Source of the DNA: an uncultured Pseudorhodobacter sp.
Lineage (GTDB): Bacteria; Pseudomonadota; Alphaproteobacteria; Rhodobacterales; Rhodobacteraceae
Direction: 5' to 3'
NCBI GenBank assembly: GCA_937910975.1
Contig: CALEMZ010000424.1
Coordinates: 1-9,226, forward strand
Length of the DNA: 9,226 bases
Of this stretch, positions 1 to 5,884 are shown one piece after another (position 1 is the first letter of the stretch; every line of letters begins with the position of its first letter). The position numbers and the translations under genes are program-made. The notes beneath the pieces were generated by a model. That model had not been told where the DNA came from, did not search any database, and was given only the letters and a program-made list of their open reading frames with translations.

Positions 1-810
1 AATACTGGTTTGGAACTTCGCAATGTCTACAAATCCTTTGGGCCAATAGATGTACTTCACGAGATCAGCCTGAAGGTGAATGCGGGCGAGGTTCTTTGCC
101 TACTCGGTGACAATGGCGCTGGTAAATCGACATTAATTAAAACGATGGCGGGAGTTCATGCGCCCACGAGTGGCGAGATCCTCATGGATGGAAAGCCTAT
201 CTCATTCGGCGGCCCCAAAGCCGCGCAAGAGGTCGGCGTCGCATGTGTTCACCAGTTCGGTGGTACCTTCCCACTGATGTCGATTAGCCGCAGCTTTTTC
301 GCCGGGGTTGAGCCAACCAAAGGATGGGGGCCTTTCCAAATTTTCGATCGAAGGAAGGCGAATGATATAGCGGTTCGTGAGGTGCGCAACTTTGGCATCA
401 CGCGAATTGAAGATGGTGATCGCCTCGTCGCCGGCCTGTCTGGGGGCGAGAGGCAATCGCTTGCCATTGCTCGGGCTGTTTATTTCGGTGCGCGCGTACT
501 GATCCTCGATGAGCCAACAGCTGCGCTCGGCGTTAAGCAGGCGGCCCACGTCCTGCGGATCGTTAATGAAGCCAAACGTCGTGGACTTGCGGTCATTTTC
601 ATCACACATCAGGTGATGCACGCAATGGCAGTCGGTGATCACTTTGCAGTTCTGATCCGTGGCGCTATCGCTGCCGATTTCCGTAAAGGCGAGAAAACAC
701 GTGAAGAAATCGCTGACCTCATGGCCGGTGGTGAATCCATGGCTGACCTCGAAGCGAACATTGAGGGATACATAGAAGCGCATGAGGGGCAGGTCCCACG
801 GCCAGCCTGA
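1..810 (+). CDS. Sugar-type ABC transporter ATP-binding protein (5' end outside window)
   Basis: Cytoplasmic ATPase subunit of a carbohydrate (ribose/fructose/inositol-like, CUT2-type) ABC importer; it would hydrolyse ATP to drive a membrane permease fed by a periplasmic binding protein, neither of which is in the window. Counting from the TTG at 10, the motifs are Walker A GDNGAGKST (33-41), Q-loop Gln82 in CVHQ, signature LSGGERQ (143-149), Walker B VLILDEP (163-169) and H-loop His200. There is one nucleotide-binding domain, as in FrcA-type proteins, rather than the tandem pair of RbsA. The frame is open to base 1 and no ribosome site precedes the TTG, so the true start is probably upstream and the gene is cut by the window edge. 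All catalytic motifs are intact. Family and role are confident; the sugar is not determinable from this subunit. Confidence 0.9.
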   Translation, partial: NTGLELRNVYKSFGPIDVLHEISLKVNAGEVLCLLGDNGAGKSTLIKTMAGVHAPTSGEILMDGKPISFGGPKAAQEVGVACVHQFGGTFPLMSISRSFFAGVEPTKGWGPFQIFDRRKANDIAVREVRNFGITRIEDGDRLVAGLSGGERQSLAIARAVYFGARVLILDEPTAALGVKQAAHVLRIVNEAKRRGLAVIFITHQVMHAMAVGDHFAVLIRGAIAADFRKGEKTREEIADLMAGGESMADLEANIEGYIEAHEGQVPRPA

Positions 811-949
811 AGATTCCAAAATAGCGTTCAAGATCATGGCAACATGAATGTCCTTCACGCAGACTAAAATAATGCGGCCATAGAATCATTAGAGTTCTGA
901 TTGCCGCGTATAAATCGTCCTCTACAACCTCCCCGTGGACGACCCACTG

Positions 950-990
950 GCGGCACCGGTATTGCCGGCGCCGCTCTTTTCCGAAAGAGC
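950..990 (+). terminator. Intrinsic terminator-like hairpin downstream of the ABC ATPase gene
   Basis: Bases 950-959 pair with 965-974 (10-bp GC-rich stem with one G-T type mismatch, 5-base loop TATTG), followed by TCTTTT (975-980). This is the classic shape of a Rho-independent terminator on the plus strand. The U-rich tail is itself part of a second hairpin, 973-979 (GCTCTTT) with 984-990 (AAAGAGC), which overlaps the first stem, so the two folds compete. The rest of 811-1017 shows no gene I recognise. The terminator lies 140 bases past the ATPase stop, so it may end that operon or a gene since lost. Confidence 0.55.
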
Positions 991-1017
991 GATTGAACGG
1001 CCCAGTGTGCTTGCGCG

Positions 1018-1468
1018 ATGGCCCGAAAAGACGGGTTTGGCGCAAGATCCATCTCGGAATTTATGAGGAAACACTGGAGGTTCGAGCCGTCGAGATCACC
1101 GGGAGCCATATCGGCGATGCACCAATCCTGCCCGACCTACTCAGCCAGATCCCGGCAGGCGCGGAGATCGGCAGCGTCACCGCTGAAGGCGCTTATGATA
1201 CTCGCAAGTGCCATGACGCGATCGCTGACCGCGGCGCCCATACCGTCATACCGCCCCGCAAGAACGCGAAGGCCGTGCGATCTGGCGAAACTGGAGCAGA
1301 CACCACCGACGAAGCCGTGTCGAAACGAAGATGCACTGTTTGAAACTTCTGGGGCAGCGCCTCATGGCGCGGGACTTTGACCGACAGGTCGCAGAGGTCC
1401 AAATCCGCATCGCCGTCATGAACGGCTACACCGCGCCTGGCATACCTGTCACAGAAACCGTGGGATGA
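1018..1468 (+). pseudogene. IS5-family DDE transposase, 5'-truncated, internally deleted and frameshifted
   Basis: The remnant reads in one frame through the middle of the transposase (KIHLGI, EITGSHIGDAP, AYDTRKCHDAI, PPRKNAK) to about 1277. From TGG at 1283 it continues in a different frame as WRNWSRHHRRSRVETKMHC and runs to VTETVG and the TGA at 1466-1468. From memory of the family, about 25 residues that normally join KNAK to the WRRWS-like segment are missing, so a deletion explains the frame change. The first catalytic Asp region (IDSTG) lies in the lost 5' part. The second catalytic Asp, in the family motif ADGAYD, is Glu here (AEGAYD, codon GAA at 1185-1187). The final Glu in RSRVETK is retained. 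The product cannot be an active transposase. Confidence 0.85.
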
Positions 1469-1522
1469 ATCCGTCCGGGGAAAGGGGAACCGCGGACATC
1501 AAAAGCTTTATGCAACAGAGCC
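1018..1522 (+). mobile_element. IS5-family insertion sequence remnant, left end missing
   Basis: Similarity to an IS5-group transposase starts abruptly near 1018 (GPKRRVWRKIHLGI) and runs to a stop at 1468. A short 3' non-coding part follows and ends at 1507-1522 with TTTATGCAACAGAGCC, which read on the minus strand is GGCTCTGTTGCATAAA, a typical terminal inverted repeat for this group. No matching left repeat is found between 811 and 1017, so the 5' half, including roughly the first 130 or more residues of the transposase, has been deleted. A small inverted repeat (CAGCA/TGCTG, 1528-1543) lies just outside the right end. A full element of this group is about 0.8-0.9 kb; about 0.5 kb remains. 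Confidence 0.8.
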
Positions 1523-1616
1523 CATTCAGCACCCCCTTGCTGGGATGAATAAATCAAGCTGCGAGAGTGACTGCAAGTGAATTAGCAGGTCCAGCTAGAT
1601 GGAAATCCACAGTAAC

Positions 1617-2495
1617 CTACTGCGCCGTAACTGTAGGAATGCGTGGTTGACCAGAATAGTTCGGCGACTTAGTTGCAACTGACATCATCAGGGCCTGCGC
1701 CAGGCACATCGGCGCTGCAAGAGATCGTGAAAAAGTATAGTCGTGCTCCGGTACAGGGAACAAGATAGTCGAGGATTTCTTCAGCGGTGACAAAGTGCTG
1801 TCTGAAATGGCTATAACCGGAACTTTAGCGCTTGCAGCGTGCTCGGTGATGTTAACGACCTCGGTCGCATAAAAGCGAAATGACACGGCTATAAGGACAT
1901 CGTCAGATGTCATGGTCCGCGCCATATGGGTGGCCAAACCGCCGCTCACGTCAAGGAGAACGGCCGTCTTGCCAAGCATGGTCAGGATGTAACGCATGAG
2001 GTTGACCACAGGCTCAGATCTTAACTGGCCAATTAGGAAAACGGAATTTGCCTTTTCGATCAGCTCTGCCGCATGGTCGATGTCGCGGCTGTCGATACTG
2101 GAAAGAAGCTCCTGAAGCGACGCGATGTCTCGCAAGGCCAAGTCACGCAGGGGATCCGGCCCCGCGTTTGAGTCGCGCTTCCGCAATTCGTCTTTAAGGG
2201 CGGTAACTCGCGCCTCGAACCCTGGCGCCGCAGTCGTCAGGCGTTTTTGGAACAAAACTTGGAGATCTTTGAACCCGGTAAACCCGAGTGATTGAGCAAA
2301 TCGCACAAAACTCGATGCGTGAATATCCCTTTGAGCCGCAATGGCGTTGACCGATTGTACCGCGACGTCATTGGGGTTCTGGGTAAGGTATTCGGCAATT
2401 CGCTGATAGGTCTTGCTCATTTGCTCATAGCGCTCGTGGATAAGGCGGATAAGACCCTCGTAGCTTTCGGGTGGTTGAACTTCCGATGCTTTCAT
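1617..2495 (-). CDS. RpiR/MurR-family transcriptional regulator with SIS domain
   Basis: A 292-residue DNA-binding regulator that responds to a phosphorylated sugar. The N-terminal RpiR helix-turn-helix domain spans about residues 12-90 (IAEYLTQNPNDVAVQSVNAIA, then HASSFVRFAQSLGF as the recognition region). A SIS sugar-phosphate-binding domain covers about 135-270 (FLIGQLRSEPVVNLMRYIL, DVSGGLATHMARTM, VPVIAISDSTLSPL). Length fits the family. I chose the ATG at 2495-2493 because the product then begins MKASEVQPPESYEGLI, just ahead of the conserved helix; the longer reading to 2684 adds 63 residues of no family character that run into an IS110 end. The ribosome site is weak. It faces the ABC ATPase gene across the IS5 remnant, which suggests (inference) a former regulator-transporter unit. 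Sugar and target are unknown. Confidence 0.88.
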   Translation of the reverse strand: MKASEVQPPESYEGLIRLIHERYEQMSKTYQRIAEYLTQNPNDVAVQSVNAIAAQRDIHASSFVRFAQSLGFTGFKDLQVLFQKRLTTAAPGFEARVTALKDELRKRDSNAGPDPLRDLALRDIASLQELLSSIDSRDIDHAAELIEKANSVFLIGQLRSEPVVNLMRYILTMLGKTAVLLDVSGGLATHMARTMTSDDVLIAVSFRFYATEVVNITEHAASAKVPVIAISDSTLSPLKKSSTILFPVPEHDYTFSRSLAAPMCLAQALMMSVATKSPNYSGQPRIPTVTAQ

Positions 2496-2610
2496 TTGTT
2501 GTGATATTCCGTGATGTGGGCCGCACCTAATGGCATTTGGAGCAAAGATTGCAGAATCATCGATGAACCGCAACGAATATTGCACGCTCAGAACGAGGAT
2601 AGTGAATTGA

Positions 2611-2752
2611 TGCGGTGGATGCCCCCACCCGACGGCATCGAGTGTGCCAGAGTGGTTTCGTTGGAACCAACATGGAGGAGGCATCCATGTCTGAGATTCG
2701 CATATTGGCTATCAACCTTGCCAAGAACAGTTTTCAAGTTTGTAGCTCCAGT
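2611..2752 (+). mobile_element. IS110-family element, 5' remnant only
   Basis: Bases from about 2611 (TGCGGTGGATGCCCCC) to the start codon at 2687 look like the leader of an IS110-group element. They are followed by a strong ribosome site (GGAGGAGG, 2674-2680 region) and the first 19 codons of its transposase. Similarity stops at about 2743, where an IS66-type end begins within ten bases, so a later insertion or deletion cut the element. The exact left boundary is uncertain because IS110 elements lack conspicuous inverted repeats and I judge it from memory of related leaders. Confidence 0.6.
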
Positions 2753-2794
2753 GTATCCGTCCGGTGTCCCCGCTCTGACGGGGTGATGGAGTAG
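2687..2794 (+). pseudogene. IS110-family transposase N-terminal stub
   Basis: The reading frame begins MSEIRILAINLAKNSFQVC, which matches the opening of IS110-family DEDD transposases (usually IRILAIDLAK.SFQVC). It then departs from the family at residue 20 and stops at TAG 2792-2794 after 35 residues. The first catalytic Asp of the RuvC-like DEDD fold is Asn here (codon AAC at 2714-2716, residue 10). The stub therefore lacks almost the whole enzyme and carries a substitution of a catalytic residue. It keeps a good Shine-Dalgarno sequence, so a short meaningless peptide could be made. Confidence 0.7.
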
Positions 2795-2799
2795 CTGCT

Positions 2800-2827
2800 A
2801 GATGTCCACCATTGATAGTGGACATCT
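2800..2827 (+). promoter_or_regulatory. Perfect 10-bp inverted repeat upstream of IS66 tnpA
   Basis: AGATGTCCAC (2800-2809) and GTGGACATCT (2818-2827) are exact reverse complements around an 8-base loop. The repeat ends one base before the tnpA ribosome site GAGG (2829-2832). In mRNA the hairpin would sit directly against the ribosome site, so it could limit tnpA translation, or it could be a protein-binding site at the element's left end. Function is inferred from position only. Confidence 0.5.
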
Positions 2828-2838
2828 TGAGGTGGACG

Positions 2839-3216
2839 ATGGCGGGCAAGAAGGGCCAGAAGAAGCGGGTCTGGTCGGACGAGGAGAAGCGATCGATCTG
2901 TGCACAGGCACGGGTTTCCGGGGTCTCAGTTGCGCAGGTTGCGCGGCGCTATGCGATGAACACCAATCTGATCCACAAATGGCTGCGTGATCCTCGATTT
3001 TCATCAGGGGATCAGGCCTTGGATTTGCCCGAGCCGGATCACGCCACGTTTCTTCCAATAGAGGTTTCGGGTATGACGCCCGCGCCAACGCCTGCCATTT
3101 CGCGCACTCCTTCGACAGATCCGATCACCGCGCGGCGCGTGGACATCACGTTGTCGGATGGTCGGCGGATATTGGTGGAGGGTCTGGCCGCGCTGCAAAA
3201 GAGATTGGTGGCGTGA
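2839..3216 (+). CDS. tnpA: IS66-family accessory protein TnpA (helix-turn-helix)
   Basis: A 125-residue protein with an N-terminal IS3/IS66-type helix-turn-helix: SDEEKRSICAQARVSGVSVAQVARRYAMNTNLIHKWLRD, residues about 12-50. A Pro-rich linker and a short C-terminal block ending ITLSDGRRILVEGLAALQKRLVA follow. It is the small first gene of IS66 elements, needed with TnpB and TnpC for transposition but not itself the catalytic enzyme. The ATG at 2839 follows GAGG by six bases and gives the family N-terminus MAGKKGQKKRVWS; an in-frame ATT at 2812 gives nine extra residues of no family character and is not preferred. The frame is complete and uninterrupted, but tnpB and tnpC are absent, so it is an orphan that could still bind DNA. 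Confidence 0.85.
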   Translation: MAGKKGQKKRVWSDEEKRSICAQARVSGVSVAQVARRYAMNTNLIHKWLRDPRFSSGDQALDLPEPDHATFLPIEVSGMTPAPTPAISRTPSTDPITARRVDITLSDGRRILVEGLAALQKRLVA

Positions 3217-3384
3217 GGGTCAAAGCTTGGACACCATGCCACGCGGATACCCCGATTTTGGTGAAAAACGAAGTGTCGGCGTTGCGCTGGCGCTTTCGCT
3301 TTGTTGTGCAGGGCTGGGCAATCGTTTAACTGAGGCGGGAATCCTTTGGGTCGCCATCGTGGCCCTTCAACGCCGGGGGCGGAT

Positions 3385-4428
3385 ATGACAGGCAAGAACG
3401 GGCTGACCTATGCCGATGCAGGTGTAGATATCGATGCGGGGAATGCGCTGGTCGAGCGGATCAAGCCTGCCGCCAAGCGCACAGTGCGACCCGGCACCAT
3501 GTCGGGGCTCGGCGGTTTTGGCGCGCTGTTTGATCTGAAGGCCGCAGGCTATAGCGACCCGGTTCTGGTGGCTGCGACAGATGGTGTGGGCACCAAGCTG
3601 CGTATCGCTATTGATACTGGGAACGTCGATACGATCGGCATTGATCTGGTGGCAATGTGCGTCAATGACCTCGTGTGCCAAGGTGCCGAACCATTATTTT
3701 TTCTGGATTATTTTGCCACAGGCAAGCTGGATCTGGATCAGGCCACGCGGATCATCAATGGTATTGCTGCGGGCTGTGAGGCCTCTGGCTGCGCCTTGAT
3801 CGGGGGCGAAACGGCAGAGATGCCGGGGATGTACCACGGCGGCGATTTTGACCTTGCGGGCTTTGCCGTGGGGGCGATGGAACGTGGCACGGCGCTGCCT
3901 GCGGGCGTGGGTGAGGGCGATGTGCTGCTTGGCCTTGCCTCGGACGGGGTGCATTCCAACGGTTATTCCTTTGTGCGCAAGGTGGTAGAACTTTCGGGCC
4001 TTGGCTGGGATGCCGATTGCCCCTTTGGCGAAGGCTCTTTGGGGGCGGCGTTGTTGGCGCCCACGCGGCTTTATGTGAAGCAGACGTTGGCTGCGGTACG
4101 GGCGGGCGGGGTGCATGCCTTGGCCCATATCACCGGGGGCGGCATTACGGAAAACCCGCCGCGCGTGATCCCGGAAGGGCTGGCTTGTGAAATTGATCTG
4201 TCATCATGGGCCTTGCCGCCGGTATTTCGCTGGTTGGCGAAGACGGCAGGGATGTCAGAGCCGGAGCTGCTCAAGACCTTCAACTGCGGCATTGGCATGA
4301 TGTTGGTGGTCAAAGCTGACCGTGCCGAGGCCTTGGCCGCACTGCTGCGTGACGCTGGGGAGAGCGTGGTCACGATGGGCCGCGTGGTGCCGGGTGAGGG
4401 CGTGATCTATAAGGGCCGTTTGCTGTGA
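3385..4428 (+). CDS. purM: Phosphoribosylformylglycinamidine cyclo-ligase (AIR synthetase)
   Basis: Catalyses ATP-dependent closure of FGAM to aminoimidazole ribonucleotide, step five of de novo purine synthesis, in the cytoplasm. The 347-residue product has the normal length for bacterial PurM and its landmarks: SGLGGFGALFDL (40-51), DGVGTK (66-71), VNDLVCQGAEPLFFLDY (93-109), GGETAEMPGMY (140-150), DLAGFAVG and, near the C-terminus, FNCGIGM. The ATG at 3385 is preceded by a GGCGGA-type ribosome site and gives the typical start MTGKNGLTYADAGVDID; a TTG thirteen codons upstream is in frame but less likely. The 168 bases between the IS66 remnant and this start hold no gene; only weak promoter-like hexamers are visible (for example TTGTTG at 3301, 17 bases, GTTTAA at 3324). 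It is co-transcribed with purN. Confidence 0.97.
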   Translation: MTGKNGLTYADAGVDIDAGNALVERIKPAAKRTVRPGTMSGLGGFGALFDLKAAGYSDPVLVAATDGVGTKLRIAIDTGNVDTIGIDLVAMCVNDLVCQGAEPLFFLDYFATGKLDLDQATRIINGIAAGCEASGCALIGGETAEMPGMYHGGDFDLAGFAVGAMERGTALPAGVGEGDVLLGLASDGVHSNGYSFVRKVVELSGLGWDADCPFGEGSLGAALLAPTRLYVKQTLAAVRAGGVHALAHITGGGITENPPRVIPEGLACEIDLSSWALPPVFRWLAKTAGMSEPELLKTFNCGIGMMLVVKADRAEALAALLRDAGESVVTMGRVVPGEGVIYKGRLL

Positions 4429-5018
4429 AACGGGTTGCCATCCTGATTTCCGGGGGTGGCTCAAACATGCTGGCATTGGTGCGTGATATGGTGGGCGACC
4501 ATCCTTGCCGCCCGGTGCTTGTCGCCTCGAACGACCCGAAGGCGGGAGGGCTGGCGCGTGCGGCGGCGATGGGTATTGCCACAGCGGCGGTGGATCATCG
4601 CCTTTACGGGCGTGATCGCGCGGGTTTTGAGGCCGCACTGCTGGAACCGATTTTGGCCGCCGCGCCGGATATTTTGTGCCTTGCGGGCTTCATGCGCGTG
4701 CTGACGCCGGATTTCGTGGCGCGGTTTGAAGGGCGGATGCTGAACATCCACCCCTCGCTATTGCCTAAATATCCCGGCCTGCACACCCATGCCCGCGCCA
4801 TTGCTGCGGGCGATAGCGAGGCGGGTTGTTCGGTGCATGAGGTGACGGCGGCGCTTGATGATGGGCCGCTGTTGGGCCGCGCGGTAGTGCCGATTTTGCC
4901 GGGAGATACGCCCGATGATCTGGCCGCACGGGTGCTGGTGCAGGAGCACAAGCTCTATCCGGCGGTGTTGCGGCGCTATGGGCGCGGTGAGCGCGGATTG
5001 CTGGACCTGACGGGCTGA
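4425..5018 (+). CDS. purN: Phosphoribosylglycinamide formyltransferase (GAR transformylase)
   Basis: Transfers the formyl group of 10-formyltetrahydrofolate to GAR to give FGAR, step three of purine synthesis. The 197-residue protein shows the phosphate-binding loop ISGGGSNM (8-15), LAGFMRVLTP (86-95), the catalytic stretch NIHPSLLPKYPGLHTH with Asn107 and His109, and the folate-site Asp145 in LDDGP; these match Asn106, His108 and Asp144 of the E. coli enzyme. The start is GTG at 4425, whose bases overlap the purM stop (GTGA, 4-bp overlap), so translation is probably coupled and no separate ribosome site is needed. The gene ends 3 bases from the end of the convergent GntR-type gene, leaving no room for a dedicated terminator between them. 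Confidence 0.97.
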   Translation: MKRVAILISGGGSNMLALVRDMVGDHPCRPVLVASNDPKAGGLARAAAMGIATAAVDHRLYGRDRAGFEAALLEPILAAAPDILCLAGFMRVLTPDFVARFEGRMLNIHPSLLPKYPGLHTHARAIAAGDSEAGCSVHEVTAALDDGPLLGRAVVPILPGDTPDDLAARVLVQEHKLYPAVLRRYGRGERGLLDLTG

Positions 5019-5021
5019 CTG

Positions 5022-5705
5022 TCAGGGCGTGAAATAATCGGGGTGGGCGGCTTCGATCTGGGGCAGATCGGCCTCGATCAGGCGCAGATGCTTGCGAATT
5101 TCGGCTTCGGCCCGATCTGCATCGCCAACCTCAATCGCATCGACCATGGCTTTGTGTTGCGCAATCAGCGTGGGGATCGGGAAATCCTGAAGCTGCAGGA
5201 ACCGCACCCGATCCATCTGGGATTTCAGTTTTTGCAGATGGTCCCAAGCGCGCGCATGGCCTGCGATTTGCGCGATGGCGCGGTGAAAGGTTTCATCCAG
5301 CGCCATGAAGGCGGCGGGGCTGGTGGCCGCCGCTTGCTGGGCGAGGATGTCGCGCAGGCCTGTTATCGCCACCGCATCGGGTTTGGCGCAGGCCAGACGG
5401 ATCAGGTCCGCCTCCACCGCCTCGCGCACGAAGCGGGCGGCGTGCACCTCTGCCACCGTGATCTTGGAGACGAAGGTGCCGCGCTGGGGGCGGATATCGA
5501 GCAGGCCTTCGCCCGCCAGCCGCAAAAACGCCTCGCGCACGGGTTGGCGTGACAGGCCGATGACATCGGCGATTTCCTGTTCCGAGAGGCGCGTACCGGG
5601 GGCAAGCTGGCCCGTCAGGATCGCGATGCGCAACGCATCTGCGGCTTGCGGCTGGGCGCTGCGCTGGGGTGTCAGGGCAAAGCGGAAGGCGGCGGGCAGG
5701 GGCAT
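5022..5705 (-). CDS. GntR-family transcriptional regulator, FadR/FCD subgroup
   Basis: A 227-residue regulator. Residues about 20-82 form the winged helix (ADALRIAILTGQLAPGTRL, SEQEIADVIGLSRQPVREAF, GLLDIRPQRGTFVSKI). Residues about 88-215 form the all-helical FCD effector domain with a full candidate metal-binding set: Asp137 and His141 in LDETFH, His184 in QHKAM and His206 in IRKHL. Such proteins usually repress neighbouring catabolic genes until a carboxylate ligand binds. I chose the ATG at 5705-5703, which puts the winged helix at the normal distance; the frame stays open to 6095 but the extra residues are low-complexity Pro/Arg-rich and lie over the next gene. It is divergent from the dehydrogenase-family gene and shares a 179-base intergenic region with it, so that gene is the probable target. 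Ligand unknown. Confidence 0.92.
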   Translation of the reverse strand: MPLPAAFRFALTPQRSAQPQAADALRIAILTGQLAPGTRLSEQEIADVIGLSRQPVREAFLRLAGEGLLDIRPQRGTFVSKITVAEVHAARFVREAVEADLIRLACAKPDAVAITGLRDILAQQAAATSPAAFMALDETFHRAIAQIAGHARAWDHLQKLKSQMDRVRFLQLQDFPIPTLIAQHKAMVDAIEVGDADRAEAEIRKHLRLIEADLPQIEAAHPDYFTP

Positions 5706-5821
5706 GGGGTGTGGGTGTCCGATTTTGGGTTGGGCGATAAAGCATTTCAAGAAATAGCCGAAACGATCTGGGTTCCTTTTTGCAGGAAAAGCCCGATCTG
5801 GAAAGGTGGGGACGGGATTGC

Positions 5822-5850
5822 TTGACACATTGGCCTTTGGCGCGGCCAAT
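5822..5850 (+). promoter_or_regulatory. Candidate promoter with embedded 7-bp palindromic operator for the dehydrogenase-family gene
   Basis: TTGACA at 5822-5827 is a perfect -35 hexamer. A weak -10 could lie at about 5846-5851 (CCAATA, 18-base spacing), 34 bases before the ATG at 5885. Between them, ATTGGCC (5829-5835) and GGCCAAT (5844-5850) are exact reverse complements separated by 8 bases. A regulator bound there would sit on the spacer and block RNA polymerase. The adjacent divergent GntR-type regulator is the natural candidate. The repeat is seen directly; promoter and operator roles are inferred. Confidence 0.5.
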
Positions 5851-5884
5851 ACCGTGGAAATGGCGATGCCGAAAGGGGCAGGGG

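Larger units (their letters stand above)
2753..3216 (+). mobile_element. IS66-family element, left part only
   Basis: The element appears to begin at about 2753 with GTATCCGTCCGGTG, resembling the GTAAGCG(T)CCGGTG ends typical of IS66, and carries the first gene, tnpA. IS66 normally continues with tnpB and the large tnpC transposase, with tnpB starting at or overlapping the tnpA stop. Here neither follows; the sequence changes character right at the tnpA stop (3214-3216) and reaches the host purM gene 168 bases later. About 2 kb or more of the element is therefore missing, including the catalytic gene and the right end. It abuts the IS110 stub, suggesting a nested insertion followed by deletion. 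Confidence 0.65.

Noticed and set aside
719..1045. Minus-strand reading frames around 719-1109
   Set aside because: They run antisense to the ABC ATPase end and the IS5 remnant and contain no recognisable motif or ribosome site.
2496..2684. 63-residue N-terminal extension of the RpiR-family protein
   Set aside because: It shows no family character, overlaps the IS110 leader on the other strand, and the shorter start gives the normal family length and N-terminus.
2611..2686. IS110 bridge-RNA gene in the non-coding left end
   Set aside because: Some IS110 elements encode a guide RNA in this place, but only about 76 bases of leader are recognisable, I cannot see the expected two-loop fold, and the element is a stub.
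3217..3384. Purine riboswitch or purine-regulator operator upstream of purM
   Set aside because: No conserved purine-aptamer core or clear palindrome is visible; only weak promoter-like hexamers.
5043..5552. Plus-strand reading frame of 169 residues opposite the GntR gene
   Set aside because: It is the antisense of a well-supported regulator gene with recognisable domains and has no motifs of its own.
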